Under the pieces are notes generated by a model. The model saw nothing but the letters and a program-made list of their open reading frames with translations, was not told the origin of the DNA and searched no databases. From UBA2970 sp965221075 (lineage in GTDB: Bacteria; Verrucomicrobiota; Verrucomicrobiia; Limisphaerales; AAA164-E04), in the NCBI GenBank assembly GCA_965221075.1, contig OZ244865.1:2356001-2420000 (forward strand): a stretch of 64,000 nucleotides of DNA, written 5' to 3'. Both the position numbers and the translations under genes were made by a program. Below, piece by piece: positions 53,781 to 63,007 of the stretch (positions are counted from its first letter, which is position 1; each line of letters starts with the position of its first letter).

Positions 53781-53810
53781 TTTGCAAACCGTTCGCTTAA
53801 TGGCAAGCCC
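53781..53810 (-). promoter_or_regulatory. Conserved upstream element, copy A
   Basis: On the plus strand it reads TTTGCAAACCGTTCGCTTAA then TGGCAAGCCC. The same block, apart from one added T, is at 55109-55139 before the paralogous operon. On the minus strand TTGCCA could be a -35 and CAAAAT (ending near 53779) a -10. The 8-bp palindrome TTTGCAAA could be an operator. Confidence 0.55.
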
Positions 53811-53849
53811 TTTTTTCCACCCAGCAGGCGAACGGGATGGAGAGGCGCT

Positions 53850-54608
53850 TCATCGTCCTGCAAAGCCCGTGTTGTCCATGGACGGGAGCGGCGGCCGGGC
53901 CGGATTGATCCCGTTTTCGATCTGCTCCTTGAGGCTCTCCGCTTCCAGGGAGTCCACATGGCCGTCGGCGAACAGGTAGTTCGCCCGGCCACGGCTGTGA
54001 TCCTCGGCGGGAGCGGCGCCACCGTGACGGTCCGGCTGGATATCGGAGATCACCTGGTTCCAGCCCACAAGCCAGCTGCGGGAATGGGTGTGATCGGAGA
54101 GGGGATCCCATCCGTAATCGTCCGAAACTTCGAATAGCAGCATGGTCCCGGTCGGCTGGTACAGGTTGTGGAGTCGGTATGGAGGAGACACCGGGTTGCC
54201 GAAGGGATCGCGCTCGTCCACCGCCAGGTACTCGTTGAGGATGTAGCTGGTCCCTCCCATTATCCGGCGTTTCTCTCGCCGGCGATCGGCGATGCATAGC
54301 CGGAGCTCTCCGGTATCGCCCACGTAGGGGACAAGGGTGTGAAGCCACACGCTCTCCTCGCTCCGGGTCTCGTGTCCGGTGATCGGCAGCCTGCCCTGGT
54401 AGTCGTCGGCGTACATGAGGAACCCAAGGCCGAGCTGCCTCATGCCCGAGGCGCAGTGGACGCGCTTGGCCTTCTCCTTGGCCCGGCTAAGAGCCGGGAG
54501 CAGGAGTCCTGCAAGGATGGCGATCACGGCGATCACCACCAGCAGCTCGACGAGCGTGAAGGCGCCGGAGCGACGGACCTCCGGCCCAGGGACGGCTTCC
54601 GGGTTCAT
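53850..54608 (-). CDS. Prepilin-like H-X9-DG protein, copy B
   Basis: A 252-residue paralogue of 52525-53283, with leader GAFTLVELLVVIAVIAILAGLLLPALSRAKEK and the same RANYLFADGHVDSL end. Most substitutions are conservative. It follows the copy-B Cys-rich gene and lacks the third gene found after copy A. Confidence 0.9.
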   Translation of the reverse strand: MNPEAVPGPEVRRSGAFTLVELLVVIAVIAILAGLLLPALSRAKEKAKRVHCASGMRQLGLGFLMYADDYQGRLPITGHETRSEESVWLHTLVPYVGDTGELRLCIADRRREKRRIMGGTSYILNEYLAVDERDPFGNPVSPPYRLHNLYQPTGTMLLFEVSDDYGWDPLSDHTHSRSWLVGWNQVISDIQPDRHGGAAPAEDHSRGRANYLFADGHVDSLEAESLKEQIENGINPARPPLPSMDNTGFAGR

Positions 54609-54732
54609 GAAAAGCGCAGTCGGGTGTTCTCGTGGACCCCTGCCCTCCCGGAAGGAAGCAGGGGAGCTAGCGTCCGCTGGCGGCCCGTCAAGGAAACTTG
54701 GGGATCCGCCTGCAGATACGGCAGAAGGAAAG

Positions 54733-55089
54733 CTAGAGAACGACCGGAGGCCCCCGGGGCGAGGCGGACTCGAGGCAGGACGGAAGAGCCTGAAAGTGGC
54801 AGCCCGGGAGATGACAGGGAAAGACTCTCCAGGGGGGCAGATGGGACGGGGAAGCAGGTTCGAAGGAGCAGCCTCCCTCGCAGCAGAAGGGATCGAGGGG
54901 ATCGGGAGGCTCCGCCGGAGAATCCCGCTCGGGCGCTCCCGGATCTCCCAGGCAGCACTTCACATCCTCGCCGTGCACCAGCAGGTGGAAGGAGCTGCTG
55001 TGCGCCCCGCAGGCCAGCGCCGCCAGCGCCAGCGCCCACAAGCCCGCCATGGCCCGGAAGGGAAGGTTATGAAGGCGGGAAAGGCACAT
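54733..55089 (-). CDS. Small Cys-rich secreted protein, copy B (118 aa)
   Basis: The paralogue of 53406-53762, also 118 residues, with MAGLWALALAALACGAHS and the same VKCCLGDPG and DPFCCEGG motifs, and the same C-terminus GPPVVL. I chose the ATG at 55089, not 55107, because it aligns with the start of copy A and keeps a similar spacing (20 bases) to the shared upstream element; the earlier ATG would lie almost inside that element. Confidence 0.7.
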   Translation of the reverse strand: MCLSRLHNLPFRAMAGLWALALAALACGAHSSSFHLLVHGEDVKCCLGDPGAPERDSPAEPPDPLDPFCCEGGCSFEPASPSHLPPWRVFPCHLPGCHFQALPSCLESASPRGPPVVL

Positions 55090-55108
55090 CTGACTAACAG
55101 GATCCATG

Positions 55109-55139
55109 TTTGCAAACCGTTCGCTTTAATGGCAAGCCC
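55109..55139 (-). promoter_or_regulatory. Conserved upstream element, copy B
   Basis: The block TTTGCAAACCGTTCGCTTTA then ATGGCAAGCCC matches the copy-A element except for one extra T. Here the palindrome is extended to GTTTGCAAAC. Retention of this 30-base block upstream of both units, while intervening DNA differs, suggests a shared promoter or operator. Confidence 0.55.
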
Positions 55140-55202
55140 GGATTCGGCGGATCTTCATCCCCGGGCTCGGGGAGTCCAGGAAGAGGCCCCGTTGCCAGTC
55201 CC

Positions 55203-55243
55203 GATCCTGGGGGATCGCCGCTTCGCTCCTTACCCCCAGGGTC
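55203..55243. repeat. Palindromic REP-like hairpin, copy 2
   Basis: GATCCTGGGGG pairs with CCCCCAGGGTC around a loop containing CGCTTCGCTCCT, almost as in the copy at 10938-10983. The shared loop shows the two are related and not independent GC-rich palindromes. Confidence 0.55.
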
Positions 55244-55541
55244 GGCGAAGCAGCGTCCCGCCTCTTGGGCATGCCGTCTTCCCCGCTCGTCGCCGATCCC
55301 GCTCGCAGGCCGCAGAGCACTGGTTCGGGAAGGAGTCTCGCCATCGCTGGCAGAGGCGGCATGGCGAGCGCCGCCGGGCAATCGCGGCTTCACACCCTCC
55401 AACCGCCCGGCTCGTCGGCAAGCAGCAGTAGCCTGCATCCGGCAAGTCCGGGCGCCTGCCCGAGCCCGGAGACTCCAGGAACAGCTTGGAAGGAAAACTC
55501 CCGGCGATCGCGTTAAGCAGCGCCAGGGAGGGACGGGAAGC

Positions 55542-56987
55542 CTATGCCAGGAGGGGGCGGACCACCTCTCCGTGCACGTCGGTGAGGCGGAAGTCACGCC
55601 CCTGGAACCGGTAGGTGAGGCGGGTATGGTCGAGCCCCAGGAGGTGCAGGATGGTGGCCTGGAAGTCGTGGATGTGGACCGGGTTCTCGGCGATGGCGAA
55701 GCCCAGATCGTCGGTGCTGCCGTACTCCATCCCTCCGCGCACGCCTCCGCCGGCCATCCACATAGCGTTGCAGTCGGGATAGTGGTCCCGGCCGAGGATC
55801 TTGCTGCGGGCGGTGCGGCCCTCCCGGAAGGGGGTCCGGCCGAACTCCCCGCCCCACACCACCAGGGTGTCCTCCAGGAGGCCCCGCTCCTTCAGGTCCC
55901 GGATCAGGGCCGCCACCGGCTTGTCCATCGTGGCGCACTTCTCGGTGAGCCCCTTGGTCAGGCCGGTGGCCTCCCCCGTGCCGTGGAAGTCCCAGCCCCA
56001 GTCGAAGAGCTGGACGAAGCGCACCCCCGACTCGGCCAGCCGCCTGGCCAGGAGGCAGTTGTTGGCGAAGCTCTCGGCCCCGGGCTGGGCCCCGTAGGCC
56101 TCCAGAACCCGGGCCGGCTCCCGGGAGATGTCCATCAGCTCGGGCACCTCGGCCTGCATGCGGAAGGCCAGCTCGTACTGGGCGATGCGGGTGAGGGTCT
56201 CGGGATCCCCGAACTGGCGGGACTGCAGGCGGTTGAGCTCCCCCAGCGCGTCGAGGGTACGGCGGCGCAGGCCGCGGGTCATGCCGCCGGGATCCGAGAC
56301 GTAGAGGACCGGATCCCCCTTGGAGCGGCACTGCACTCCCTGGAAGACCGACGGGATGAAGCCGCTGCCGTAGGAGTTGCGCCCTCCGTTGGGCTGGACC
56401 CCGCTGGAGATGAGCACCACGAAGCCCGGCATGTTCTGGTTCTCGCTTCCCAGCCCGTAGGTGACCCAGGAACCCATCGAGGGCCGCCCCGGCCGGGGGG
56501 ATCCGGTGTAGACCAGAAGCTCGGCGGGCGCGTGGTTGAACTGGTCGGTGTGGACCGACTTGACCACGCACATCTCCCCGGCGATGCCCCGGAAGTGGGG
56601 GACCGCGTCCGAGAGCTGGATGCCGCCGGGGCCGTGCCTCGAGAAGGTGCGGGGAGTCCCCATGAGCTTGGGCACCCCCGAGGTGAAGGCGAAGGTCCGG
56701 TCCTTGAGAACCGATCCGGGGCAGTCCTCCCCGTCCCTGGCCTGCAGCTCCGGCTTGTAGTCGAACAGGTCCAGGTGCGGAGGGGATCCGGTCATGTGCA
56801 GGTAGATCACCCGCTTGGCCCGGGCCGGGAAGTGCGGATAGCGGGGCGCCATGGGACGGTCCCCGCCGTGAGGGCGGCTTCCGGGCTCCGCCTCGAGCAG
56901 GCCTCCAAGGGCGATCATCCCCAGGCCCGCTTCCTTGAGGAAGTGCCTGCGAGTGCGGTGCTGCAGCAGTTCCAGCTCGGGGCTCAT
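55542..56987 (-). CDS. DUF1501 domain protein with Tat signal
   Basis: A 481-residue protein of the DUF1501 family, related to the alkaline-phosphatase/sulfatase fold. A twin-arginine leader (TRRHFLKEAGLGM) is at about residues 12-25. LTGSPPHLDLFDYKPEL-like and VVWGGEFGRTP and GRDHYPDCNAMWMAGGG blocks are family signatures. It follows a PSD1 gene by a 4-base overlap, the usual pair in planctomycetes and verrucomicrobia. Function unproven. Confidence 0.92.
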   Translation of the reverse strand: MSPELELLQHRTRRHFLKEAGLGMIALGGLLEAEPGSRPHGGDRPMAPRYPHFPARAKRVIYLHMTGSPPHLDLFDYKPELQARDGEDCPGSVLKDRTFAFTSGVPKLMGTPRTFSRHGPGGIQLSDAVPHFRGIAGEMCVVKSVHTDQFNHAPAELLVYTGSPRPGRPSMGSWVTYGLGSENQNMPGFVVLISSGVQPNGGRNSYGSGFIPSVFQGVQCRSKGDPVLYVSDPGGMTRGLRRRTLDALGELNRLQSRQFGDPETLTRIAQYELAFRMQAEVPELMDISREPARVLEAYGAQPGAESFANNCLLARRLAESGVRFVQLFDWGWDFHGTGEATGLTKGLTEKCATMDKPVAALIRDLKERGLLEDTLVVWGGEFGRTPFREGRTARSKILGRDHYPDCNAMWMAGGGVRGGMEYGSTDDLGFAIAENPVHIHDFQATILHLLGLDHTRLTYRFQGRDFRLTDVHGEVVRPLLA

Positions 56988-59900
56988 GGCTTGAGGAACA
57001 GTTCGTCCAGGTTGAGCAGGGTGTTGGCCAGGGCGGTCCAGGCGGCCAGCTCCACCAGGGCGTCGCCGCTCCCGGGCGTCCCCGGAAGGCTTCCGGCCCA
57101 CTGCCGGGCCGCCTCCGGATCTCGGGAGAACTCGCCGACCGCATCCTCGTAGAGCTCCTCGAGCAGCGCGGCCTCGCCAGCGCTGGGATCCCTCGCAAGG
57201 CACTGGACGAAGGCCCAGGAGACGCGCGATCGGAGGCCGCCCTCCCTTTCCGCGACGCGCCGGGCCAGCCCCTGAGCCGCTTCCACGTAGACCGGATCGT
57301 TGAGGGTCACCAGGGCCTGCAGGGGGGTGTTGGATCGTGGCCGGCGCACGGTGCACACCTCCCGGCTGGGGGCGTCGAAGGACACCATCGAGGGATAGGG
57401 GTTGGAGCGCCGCCACTGGGTGTAGAGGCCCCGGCGGTAGCGGTCTCCGCCCTGGCTGGCCTTCCAGTCGATGCCGCCGCCGAAGGCGGCGGAGAGCCCG
57501 ATAGGGGGCTGCGGGGGGCGGACCGGCGGGCCGTGGAGGGATCCGTCCAGCAGCCCCCCGATGGCCAGGGCCTGGTCCCGCACCATCTCCGCCTCCAGCC
57601 GGATGCGCGGCCCCCGGCTCAGCCAGCGGTTGCCGGGATCGGCCTCCCGCAGGAAGGGGGTGGTCCGGGAGCTCTGGCGGTAGGCCGTCGAATTCAGGAT
57701 CAGGCGCAGGAGGCGCTTGCGGTCCCACCCGCTCTCCATCAGCTCCACCGCCAGCCAGTCGAGCAGGAGGGGATGGGTGGGCAGGTCCCCCTGGGATCCG
57801 AACTCCTCGCTGGTGGCGACCAGGCCGGTCCCGAAGAGGCGCTCCCAGTAGCGGTTGGCGAGCACCCGTGCGGTCAGGGGATTCTCCCGGCTGACCAGCC
57901 AGCGGGCCAGCCCGAGCCGATCGGGCCGTTCCTGCTCGGGAGCGTGGAAGACGGCAGGGGTCCCCTCCACCACTTCGGCCTCCAGGGCCTTGTAGTCGCC
58001 GCGGGCCTGGACGCGCGTGACGCGGCGCCTGTCTCCCTCCAGCTCCCTCATCACCGGCACGGTGGTAAGGGGCTTCTGCGAGGCGGCCTGGGCCTGCAGC
58101 TCCTCCAGCCTGAGCTGCAGGGGCCGGAGAGTGCGGGAGACCCGGCGGTGGGCGGCCGCCAGCTCTTCCCGCTGCGCCTCCTCCAGCTCGCCGGGAGGCA
58201 GCTCCAGCAGCTCCTGGACGCCGGGAGGCAGCCGGGAGAGCTCCACCAGGACGGGATCCCCGGTCCCCTCCAGGGAGAAGCTGTCGATCAGGTGGCGATC
58301 GTGGCGGCTCTCCTGGCGGAGGACCAGAGACAGGCTTCCAGCGGCGGCCTCCAGGGGCTCCTCCAGCACCAGGACCAGCCAGTGGGGCTTCCCGGTCTGC
58401 CCCCCGACCGCCCAGGCCTTGGAGCCGTCGGCGCTGCCGAGGAGCGCCGAGGAGGCCTCGAAGCCGTCCTGCGAGTAGTCGGCATGGGCCTCGGCGAGGG
58501 CCACCGGCGCCGGGCCGCCGGGAGCGATCTCCGCCCGGGGCGACGGAGCCTCGGCATGGACCTGCTCCCAGAGCGTCTTCCGGTCCCCGTCCAGCAGCTG
58601 GAGGCGGAATCCGGCCAGCCTCTCCCCTATGGAGGGCTCGGAGTGCGTCCGGTTCCAGACCACCACCCGGTCGATGGCGCGGGCCTCCCCCAGATCCAGC
58701 TCCCACCAGGGATCGTCGCTGATGGCGGTGTGGGTGGTGCTCCCCTGGTCGTAGTCACCGTCGGTGCTTCCGTCGATGGCCAGCCGGGCCGGGCCCTCGA
58801 AGGCGGTCGAGCTCTGGCGGGCGGTTCCCCCAGGGGCCAGGTTCTTCTCCCCGGCGAAGACCTGGACCTCGGCCAGGGAGAGGATCCGCTCCTTCCCCTC
58901 CAGGGAGATGCGGACATGGCGTGCGGAGATGGTCCGCTGGGCTTCGGGCTCGAATAGCAGCTCGGCCCGGGAGAGGGCGAAGTTGTCCTTCTGGGGACCG
59001 GTCCTGAGCCGCAGGGCCCGGAGGCCCCCGGCAGGGACTTCGAAGCCGACGCGGTAGACGTCCCGCTCCGGCCTCTCGCCCCGGGCCCGGACGTCTCCAT
59101 CCTCCCCGATCTCCAGCCGGCGCCCCCGCGCCTCGGCCGCCAAGGGCCGGATCGGCTCCCACCGGGGCGCCTGCCTCATGCTCCGCAGCCACTCCTCCCG
59201 CTCCCGGCCGATGGCCGGATCGGGACGAGCCAGCCTCTCCTCCAGAGAGGCGATCTCCTCCAGCCACCGCCGCTTCTGCTCCTGCTGCCGGGCCGAGTAG
59301 AGGGGGATGGTCGGCTGCTCGTTCCGCTTGTCGCTGTCCTCGGTGTTGTTGAAGATGGCGAACATCCGGAAGTACTCCTCCTGGGTGATCGGATCGTACT
59401 TGTGGGTGTGGCACTGGGCGCAGGCCATGGTGGTTCCCATCCAGACCTGCATGGTGGTGTTCACCCGGTCGACGACCGCCTCGTTGCGGAACTGCTCGTC
59501 GCTGGTGCCGCCCTCGTTGTTGGTCATGGTGTTGCGGTGGAAGGCGGTGGCCACCAGGCGCGACTCCGCGCCGCCGGGGAGCAGATCCCCGGCCAGCTGC
59601 TCCACGGTGAACTGGTCGTAGGGCATGTTCCGGTTGTAGGCGTCGATCACCCAGTCCCGCCAGGCCCAGATGGTGCGGGGGGGATCGTCGGCGTAGCCGG
59701 CCGAGTCGGCGTAGCGGGCCAAGTCCATCCACATGCTGGCCCAGCGCTCCCCGAAGCCCGGATGGTGCAGCAGCCGCTCCACGTAGCGCTCCCAGGCGCC
59801 GGGACGGGAGTCGGAGAGGAAGGCCTCCAGGCTCCCGCTTCCTGGCGGCAGCCCGGTCAGGTCCAGGGCCGCACGGCGGGCCAGGAGGGCCGGGGAGGCG

Positions 59901-60391
59901 TCGGGGGAGAACTCCAGGCCCCGGGCCTCCAGCCGGGCCAGGACGAAGGCGTCGATGGGGTTCCTCTCCCTGCCGCTCCCCCGGTTGGCCGGAGGCTCGG
60001 GACGCCGGGGAGGCACATAGGCCCAGTGCGGCGAGTAGTCCCCTCCCTGTTCGATCCAGCGGCGCAGCAGCAGGATCTGCTCCGGGGCGAGCCCCTTCCC
60101 CGTCTCCGGGGGAGGCATGCGGTCCTCCCCCCGGCCGGCCACCCTGCTGAGCAGCTCGCTCCGCTCCGGATCCCCAGGAACCACCGCGGCATAGCCGCCC
60201 AGATCCCTGCGGGAGCCCTCCTCGGTGTCCAGGCGCAGGCCGGCCTTGCGCTGGGCCGGGTCCGGCCCGTGGCAGACCAGGCAGCGGTCCGAGAGGATGG
60301 GACGGATGTCCCGGTTGAAGTCGATCGGCTCTCCCCGGGACGGGAAGGCGCCCAGGAACACGATCCAGAGCCATGCCAAACTCCGGTCCAT
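56984..60391 (-). CDS. PSD1 cytochrome-c-like/DUF1549/DUF1553 protein with F5/8-type domain
   Basis: An 1135-residue exported protein. After a signal peptide, CLVCHGPDPAQRKAGLRLD (PSCyt1) is at about residues 35-55, then DUF1549 (about 140-350) with CAQCHTHKYDPITQEEY, an F5/8 type C-like discoidin domain (about 480-600, with RLAIDGSTDG and ELDLGEARAIDRVVVW), and DUF1553 (about 760-1040). The inserted discoidin domain may bind carbohydrate. I chose the ATG at 60391; the ATG at 60427 is also open. It overlaps the DUF1501 gene. Confidence 0.93.
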   Translation of the reverse strand: MDRSLAWLWIVFLGAFPSRGEPIDFNRDIRPILSDRCLVCHGPDPAQRKAGLRLDTEEGSRRDLGGYAAVVPGDPERSELLSRVAGRGEDRMPPPETGKGLAPEQILLLRRWIEQGGDYSPHWAYVPPRRPEPPANRGSGRERNPIDAFVLARLEARGLEFSPDASPALLARRAALDLTGLPPGSGSLEAFLSDSRPGAWERYVERLLHHPGFGERWASMWMDLARYADSAGYADDPPRTIWAWRDWVIDAYNRNMPYDQFTVEQLAGDLLPGGAESRLVATAFHRNTMTNNEGGTSDEQFRNEAVVDRVNTTMQVWMGTTMACAQCHTHKYDPITQEEYFRMFAIFNNTEDSDKRNEQPTIPLYSARQQEQKRRWLEEIASLEERLARPDPAIGREREEWLRSMRQAPRWEPIRPLAAEARGRRLEIGEDGDVRARGERPERDVYRVGFEVPAGGLRALRLRTGPQKDNFALSRAELLFEPEAQRTISARHVRISLEGKERILSLAEVQVFAGEKNLAPGGTARQSSTAFEGPARLAIDGSTDGDYDQGSTTHTAISDDPWWELDLGEARAIDRVVVWNRTHSEPSIGERLAGFRLQLLDGDRKTLWEQVHAEAPSPRAEIAPGGPAPVALAEAHADYSQDGFEASSALLGSADGSKAWAVGGQTGKPHWLVLVLEEPLEAAAGSLSLVLRQESRHDRHLIDSFSLEGTGDPVLVELSRLPPGVQELLELPPGELEEAQREELAAAHRRVSRTLRPLQLRLEELQAQAASQKPLTTVPVMRELEGDRRRVTRVQARGDYKALEAEVVEGTPAVFHAPEQERPDRLGLARWLVSRENPLTARVLANRYWERLFGTGLVATSEEFGSQGDLPTHPLLLDWLAVELMESGWDRKRLLRLILNSTAYRQSSRTTPFLREADPGNRWLSRGPRIRLEAEMVRDQALAIGGLLDGSLHGPPVRPPQPPIGLSAAFGGGIDWKASQGGDRYRRGLYTQWRRSNPYPSMVSFDAPSREVCTVRRPRSNTPLQALVTLNDPVYVEAAQGLARRVAEREGGLRSRVSWAFVQCLARDPSAGEAALLEELYEDAVGEFSRDPEAARQWAGSLPGTPGSGDALVELAAWTALANTLLNLDELFLKP

Positions 60392-60626
60392 GCCGTCCAC
60401 TCTATCCCAGGAGCCGCCTCGCTTCATAGGAAAAGCGGCACCGTCCCCCCTGCCCGGCTGCGGGGCAGGCTGGCCTTGCTCCCACTCGCAGCCATGCTGG
60501 GCTGGCTGGCGAAGAATGGGATGGCGCTCGTCCCGATCCTATTTGCAGCATCGGCGACTGGGAGGATCGCTCCTCATGTTGCAGGAAGGGGCGATGCTAT
60601 ATCCAGGATCCTGGTCCGTCTCTTCC

Positions 60627-60970
60627 AATGATGGTGAGACACCTGCCCACCCCGTCTTCTGTGAGCGATGAGCGAGCAGGATGACATGAGCACGAGGAGG
60701 GAGGATGCTGTCCAGACAGGCGTGGCTGGCGCTAGCCATGGCAACTTGGCTCCGGAGGCACAGACAGGCTTCGCCATGTGTTTGGCGTCATTTCCCCACC
60801 CTAAGTGGTCCCGGGGGTGCAGGGGGCAGCGCCCCCTGCAGTGGAGGTCCAGGGGCCTCGGCACCTGGCTGGGAGCTGCGCCGTCAGCCAGCACAGCGAC
60901 AACCCTGTCGATGCGTAGAAATGCTCAATCAATTGACGGTTCAAGTGTCTCAATGTCATTGAAAGGTTCC
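60627..60970. mobile_element. MITE-like deletion derivative with inverted terminal repeats
   Basis: Ends are AATGATGGTGAGACACCTG (60627-60645) and CAAGTGTCTCAATGTCATT (60942-60960), which are imperfect inverted repeats. The first 80 bases match the IS end at 10831, and the remaining 265 match the inverted block at 13317-13586. It keeps the start of an orfA-like frame (MSEQDDMSTRRED) but no transposase, so it is an internally deleted element. The perfect palindrome TGCAGGGGGC-AGC-GCCCCCTGCA is at 60818-60840. Confidence 0.75.
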
Positions 60971-61675
60971 GGACCAGCCGCCAGGCTTCCATCAGGAAAT
61001 CCATGCGCCAGACCTTGTCGGCCAGGGCGTGGAAGCGTCGTTCAGGTTCCTCCTTCGCTTTTGCATGCAGCACGGTCTGGAGCTTCCGAACCTTCTCCGG
61101 CCCTGCTAGACGTTTGTCAGTTGCCAAGTCCTTCCCTCCTTTCCATGCCGCTTCCAACTCAGGACCCCTTCCCTCGGCAGGCACTACCCTGCTTCATCGG
61201 TACTACGGACCCATCCGCCATCCTGCCGGCCCGGCCTGCTCCTCGCGGAGTTCCAGTTGCCATCTGCACAGCACCGGCAGGACTTCCCGTGTTCCATGCT
61301 ACCCGCTATTCCATGCATGCCAGCACCACTACCCCGGTGAGTCCGAATGGTGCATGTGCTGCTCGCTTCCCATTCGTCATCGGCCTTCCCCTTGATCGCG
61401 GAGGGTCGACTCTCACGTTAACTGTTTCGAGGCCTGCTCGGCGTTCACTCGCGTTCCGGCCTGCATGGTCGCTGAATCGCCCTGCGGCGATCCTTTTTGT
61501 CAGTGTGCTTCAGCCTGCATCGTTGCCTCTGCAGACCGCCCTGACCGCTTCTGAATGGAGCAGTAGTTTTCAGGTGGGATTCACACCCACTCGGTTAACA
61601 TGACTTTTCACGGCGCACGCAATCCTTAGTTCTGCTCCCAATCTGTCCAAACGACCCCGGCCACCTCACGCCTCA
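60971..61675. other. Gene-poor stretch before the TlpA-like gene
   Basis: A 705-base lower-GC stretch with no convincing gene. A long frame across it (to 61603) is open on the plus strand but shows Ser/Pro/Arg-rich low-complexity sequence without features. A T-arm-like hairpin (GTGGG-ATTCACA-CCCAC) is at 61574-61590, but no tRNA can be folded around it. Confidence 0.45.
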
Positions 61676-63007
61676 ATGAGAAACCCGAAGCGCATCCTCT
61701 CCCTCTTCGTCGCACTGCTGCTCGTTGCGTTGGCTCTTCTTCTCCTGGTTCAGGACGGGGAGGAGGATGCCCAGGCGTCGTTCTCGAAGCTCGCTGGAAT
61801 GCTCGTCGCCACGGAATCGGGATCGTTCATCCCAGGGCCGATTACCATGGAGGACGACCCCTCTCTCGGGAAGCTGGGAGAGGATCTCCTGCAGCTTCTG
61901 GTCGACAGGGATGCTTCGGCCTATCTGGACTCCAGTGTGGTTTCTCCCGAGATTCTCGGCCATGTGAGGGAGATCGGCGAAGCCGACATACCTGTCATCC
62001 GTGACGGGATCAGATCGGCTCTCAGGGGAAGCAGAGAGGGCGTGCTGAACAAGTTATTCGCTGCCTTTAGTGGCGCTCCGCAATCTGCAAAAGGAGTAGA
62101 GCGGGTAATCCACATGGCCTCGGAGCTCGACGTGCCCGGCGAGGAGGGAACCTTCTGGGTGAAGTCGATCGAAGTCGGCAGCGTGGCCAAGAATAGCAGC
62201 GACAGCGATGTCCTGGTGGGGTATGGCATCGAGATAGACTTGGCCCTGACTCCCGATGCAATCGGCAAGCTCGACGGAAAGTACCAGGGAGAGTATGCCC
62301 TGTATGTGGACCTTGCCATGCGCTCGATCGACGGCTGGGGCCTGATTGGCCACCAGATCAGATGGATCAGCCTCCCCGACGCGCTGCTGGGGGAGGAAGG
62401 CAAGGCTGCTCTGCAAGCCGAGGCCTACGCGCAGGAATTCGGAACCTTGATGCCCGGGACTGCGGCTCCCGAGTTCGCCTTCTACGACTTGGAGGACGGC
62501 AGCGAGCTCCCCAGCAAGGCAGAGCTGAAGGACAAGGTGCTGGTGCTGGAGTTCTGGGCGACCTGGTGCGGTCCCTGCCAGGCGCCCATGGCCAAGCTGC
62601 AGACATACGTGGAGCAGAACCCTGGATGGGAGGACGAGGTGGAAGTGCTGACGGTGAGCGTTGACTCGAATCCCAAGAAGGCCTTGGCGCATCTCAATAA
62701 GAACGGATGGACCTCCACCCGGAATGTCTGGGGAGGTCCTGGGGAATTGGGCGCCAGCGCCCCCTCGGCCTACAAGGTAGAAGGAATCCCCGCCATGTAC
62801 GTGATCGGCGCCAACGGGATGATCGCCAAGGCAGGAGATCCAAGGTCCATGGATGTACCCGCACTAGTCGAGTTTCTGCTGGACAATCCAGACTACACTG
62901 CCCCTGAAGCGCTCACGGCGTCGAGCCTGCGCAAGTACCTCGTCCCCGCCTGGGCTGCCCCTCATTATGCCGATCGCTTCCTGGACCGAGCGCGAACCTC
63001 GCACTGA
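61676..63007 (+). CDS. TlpA-like thioredoxin-fold protein with long N-terminal region
   Basis: 443 residues. A membrane anchor (residues about 7-25) is followed by a 240-residue region without recognised domain, then a TlpA/thioredoxin domain (about 260-400) with the active site EFWATWCGPCQAPM and the cis-Pro region KVEGIPAMYVIG. It should act as a periplasmic thiol-disulfide oxidoreductase. The gene lies between a MITE-like element and a degenerate element end, and base composition is lower than its neighbours, so it may have been acquired. Confidence 0.85.
   Translation: MRNPKRILSLFVALLLVALALLLLVQDGEEDAQASFSKLAGMLVATESGSFIPGPITMEDDPSLGKLGEDLLQLLVDRDASAYLDSSVVSPEILGHVREIGEADIPVIRDGIRSALRGSREGVLNKLFAAFSGAPQSAKGVERVIHMASELDVPGEEGTFWVKSIEVGSVAKNSSDSDVLVGYGIEIDLALTPDAIGKLDGKYQGEYALYVDLAMRSIDGWGLIGHQIRWISLPDALLGEEGKAALQAEAYAQEFGTLMPGTAAPEFAFYDLEDGSELPSKAELKDKVLVLEFWATWCGPCQAPMAKLQTYVEQNPGWEDEVEVLTVSVDSNPKKALAHLNKNGWTSTRNVWGGPGELGASAPSAYKVEGIPAMYVIGANGMIAKAGDPRSMDVPALVEFLLDNPDYTAPEALTASSLRKYLVPAWAAPHYADRFLDRARTSH

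Larger units (their letters stand above)
55108..55541. other. Intergenic region containing a REP-like hairpin
   Basis: No gene is supported between the copy-B unit and the DUF1501 gene. It holds the conserved element at its left end and a REP-like palindrome at 55203-55243. Confidence 0.5.

Noticed and set aside
61574..61590. tRNA T-arm-like hairpin
   Set aside because: The loop sequence does not match the TTCRA pattern and no acceptor, D or anticodon arms can be placed around it.
60668..61603. Long plus-strand frame through the MITE-like element and the gene-poor stretch
   Set aside because: It crosses the element boundaries and has low-complexity Ser/Pro/Arg-rich sequence; no family features.
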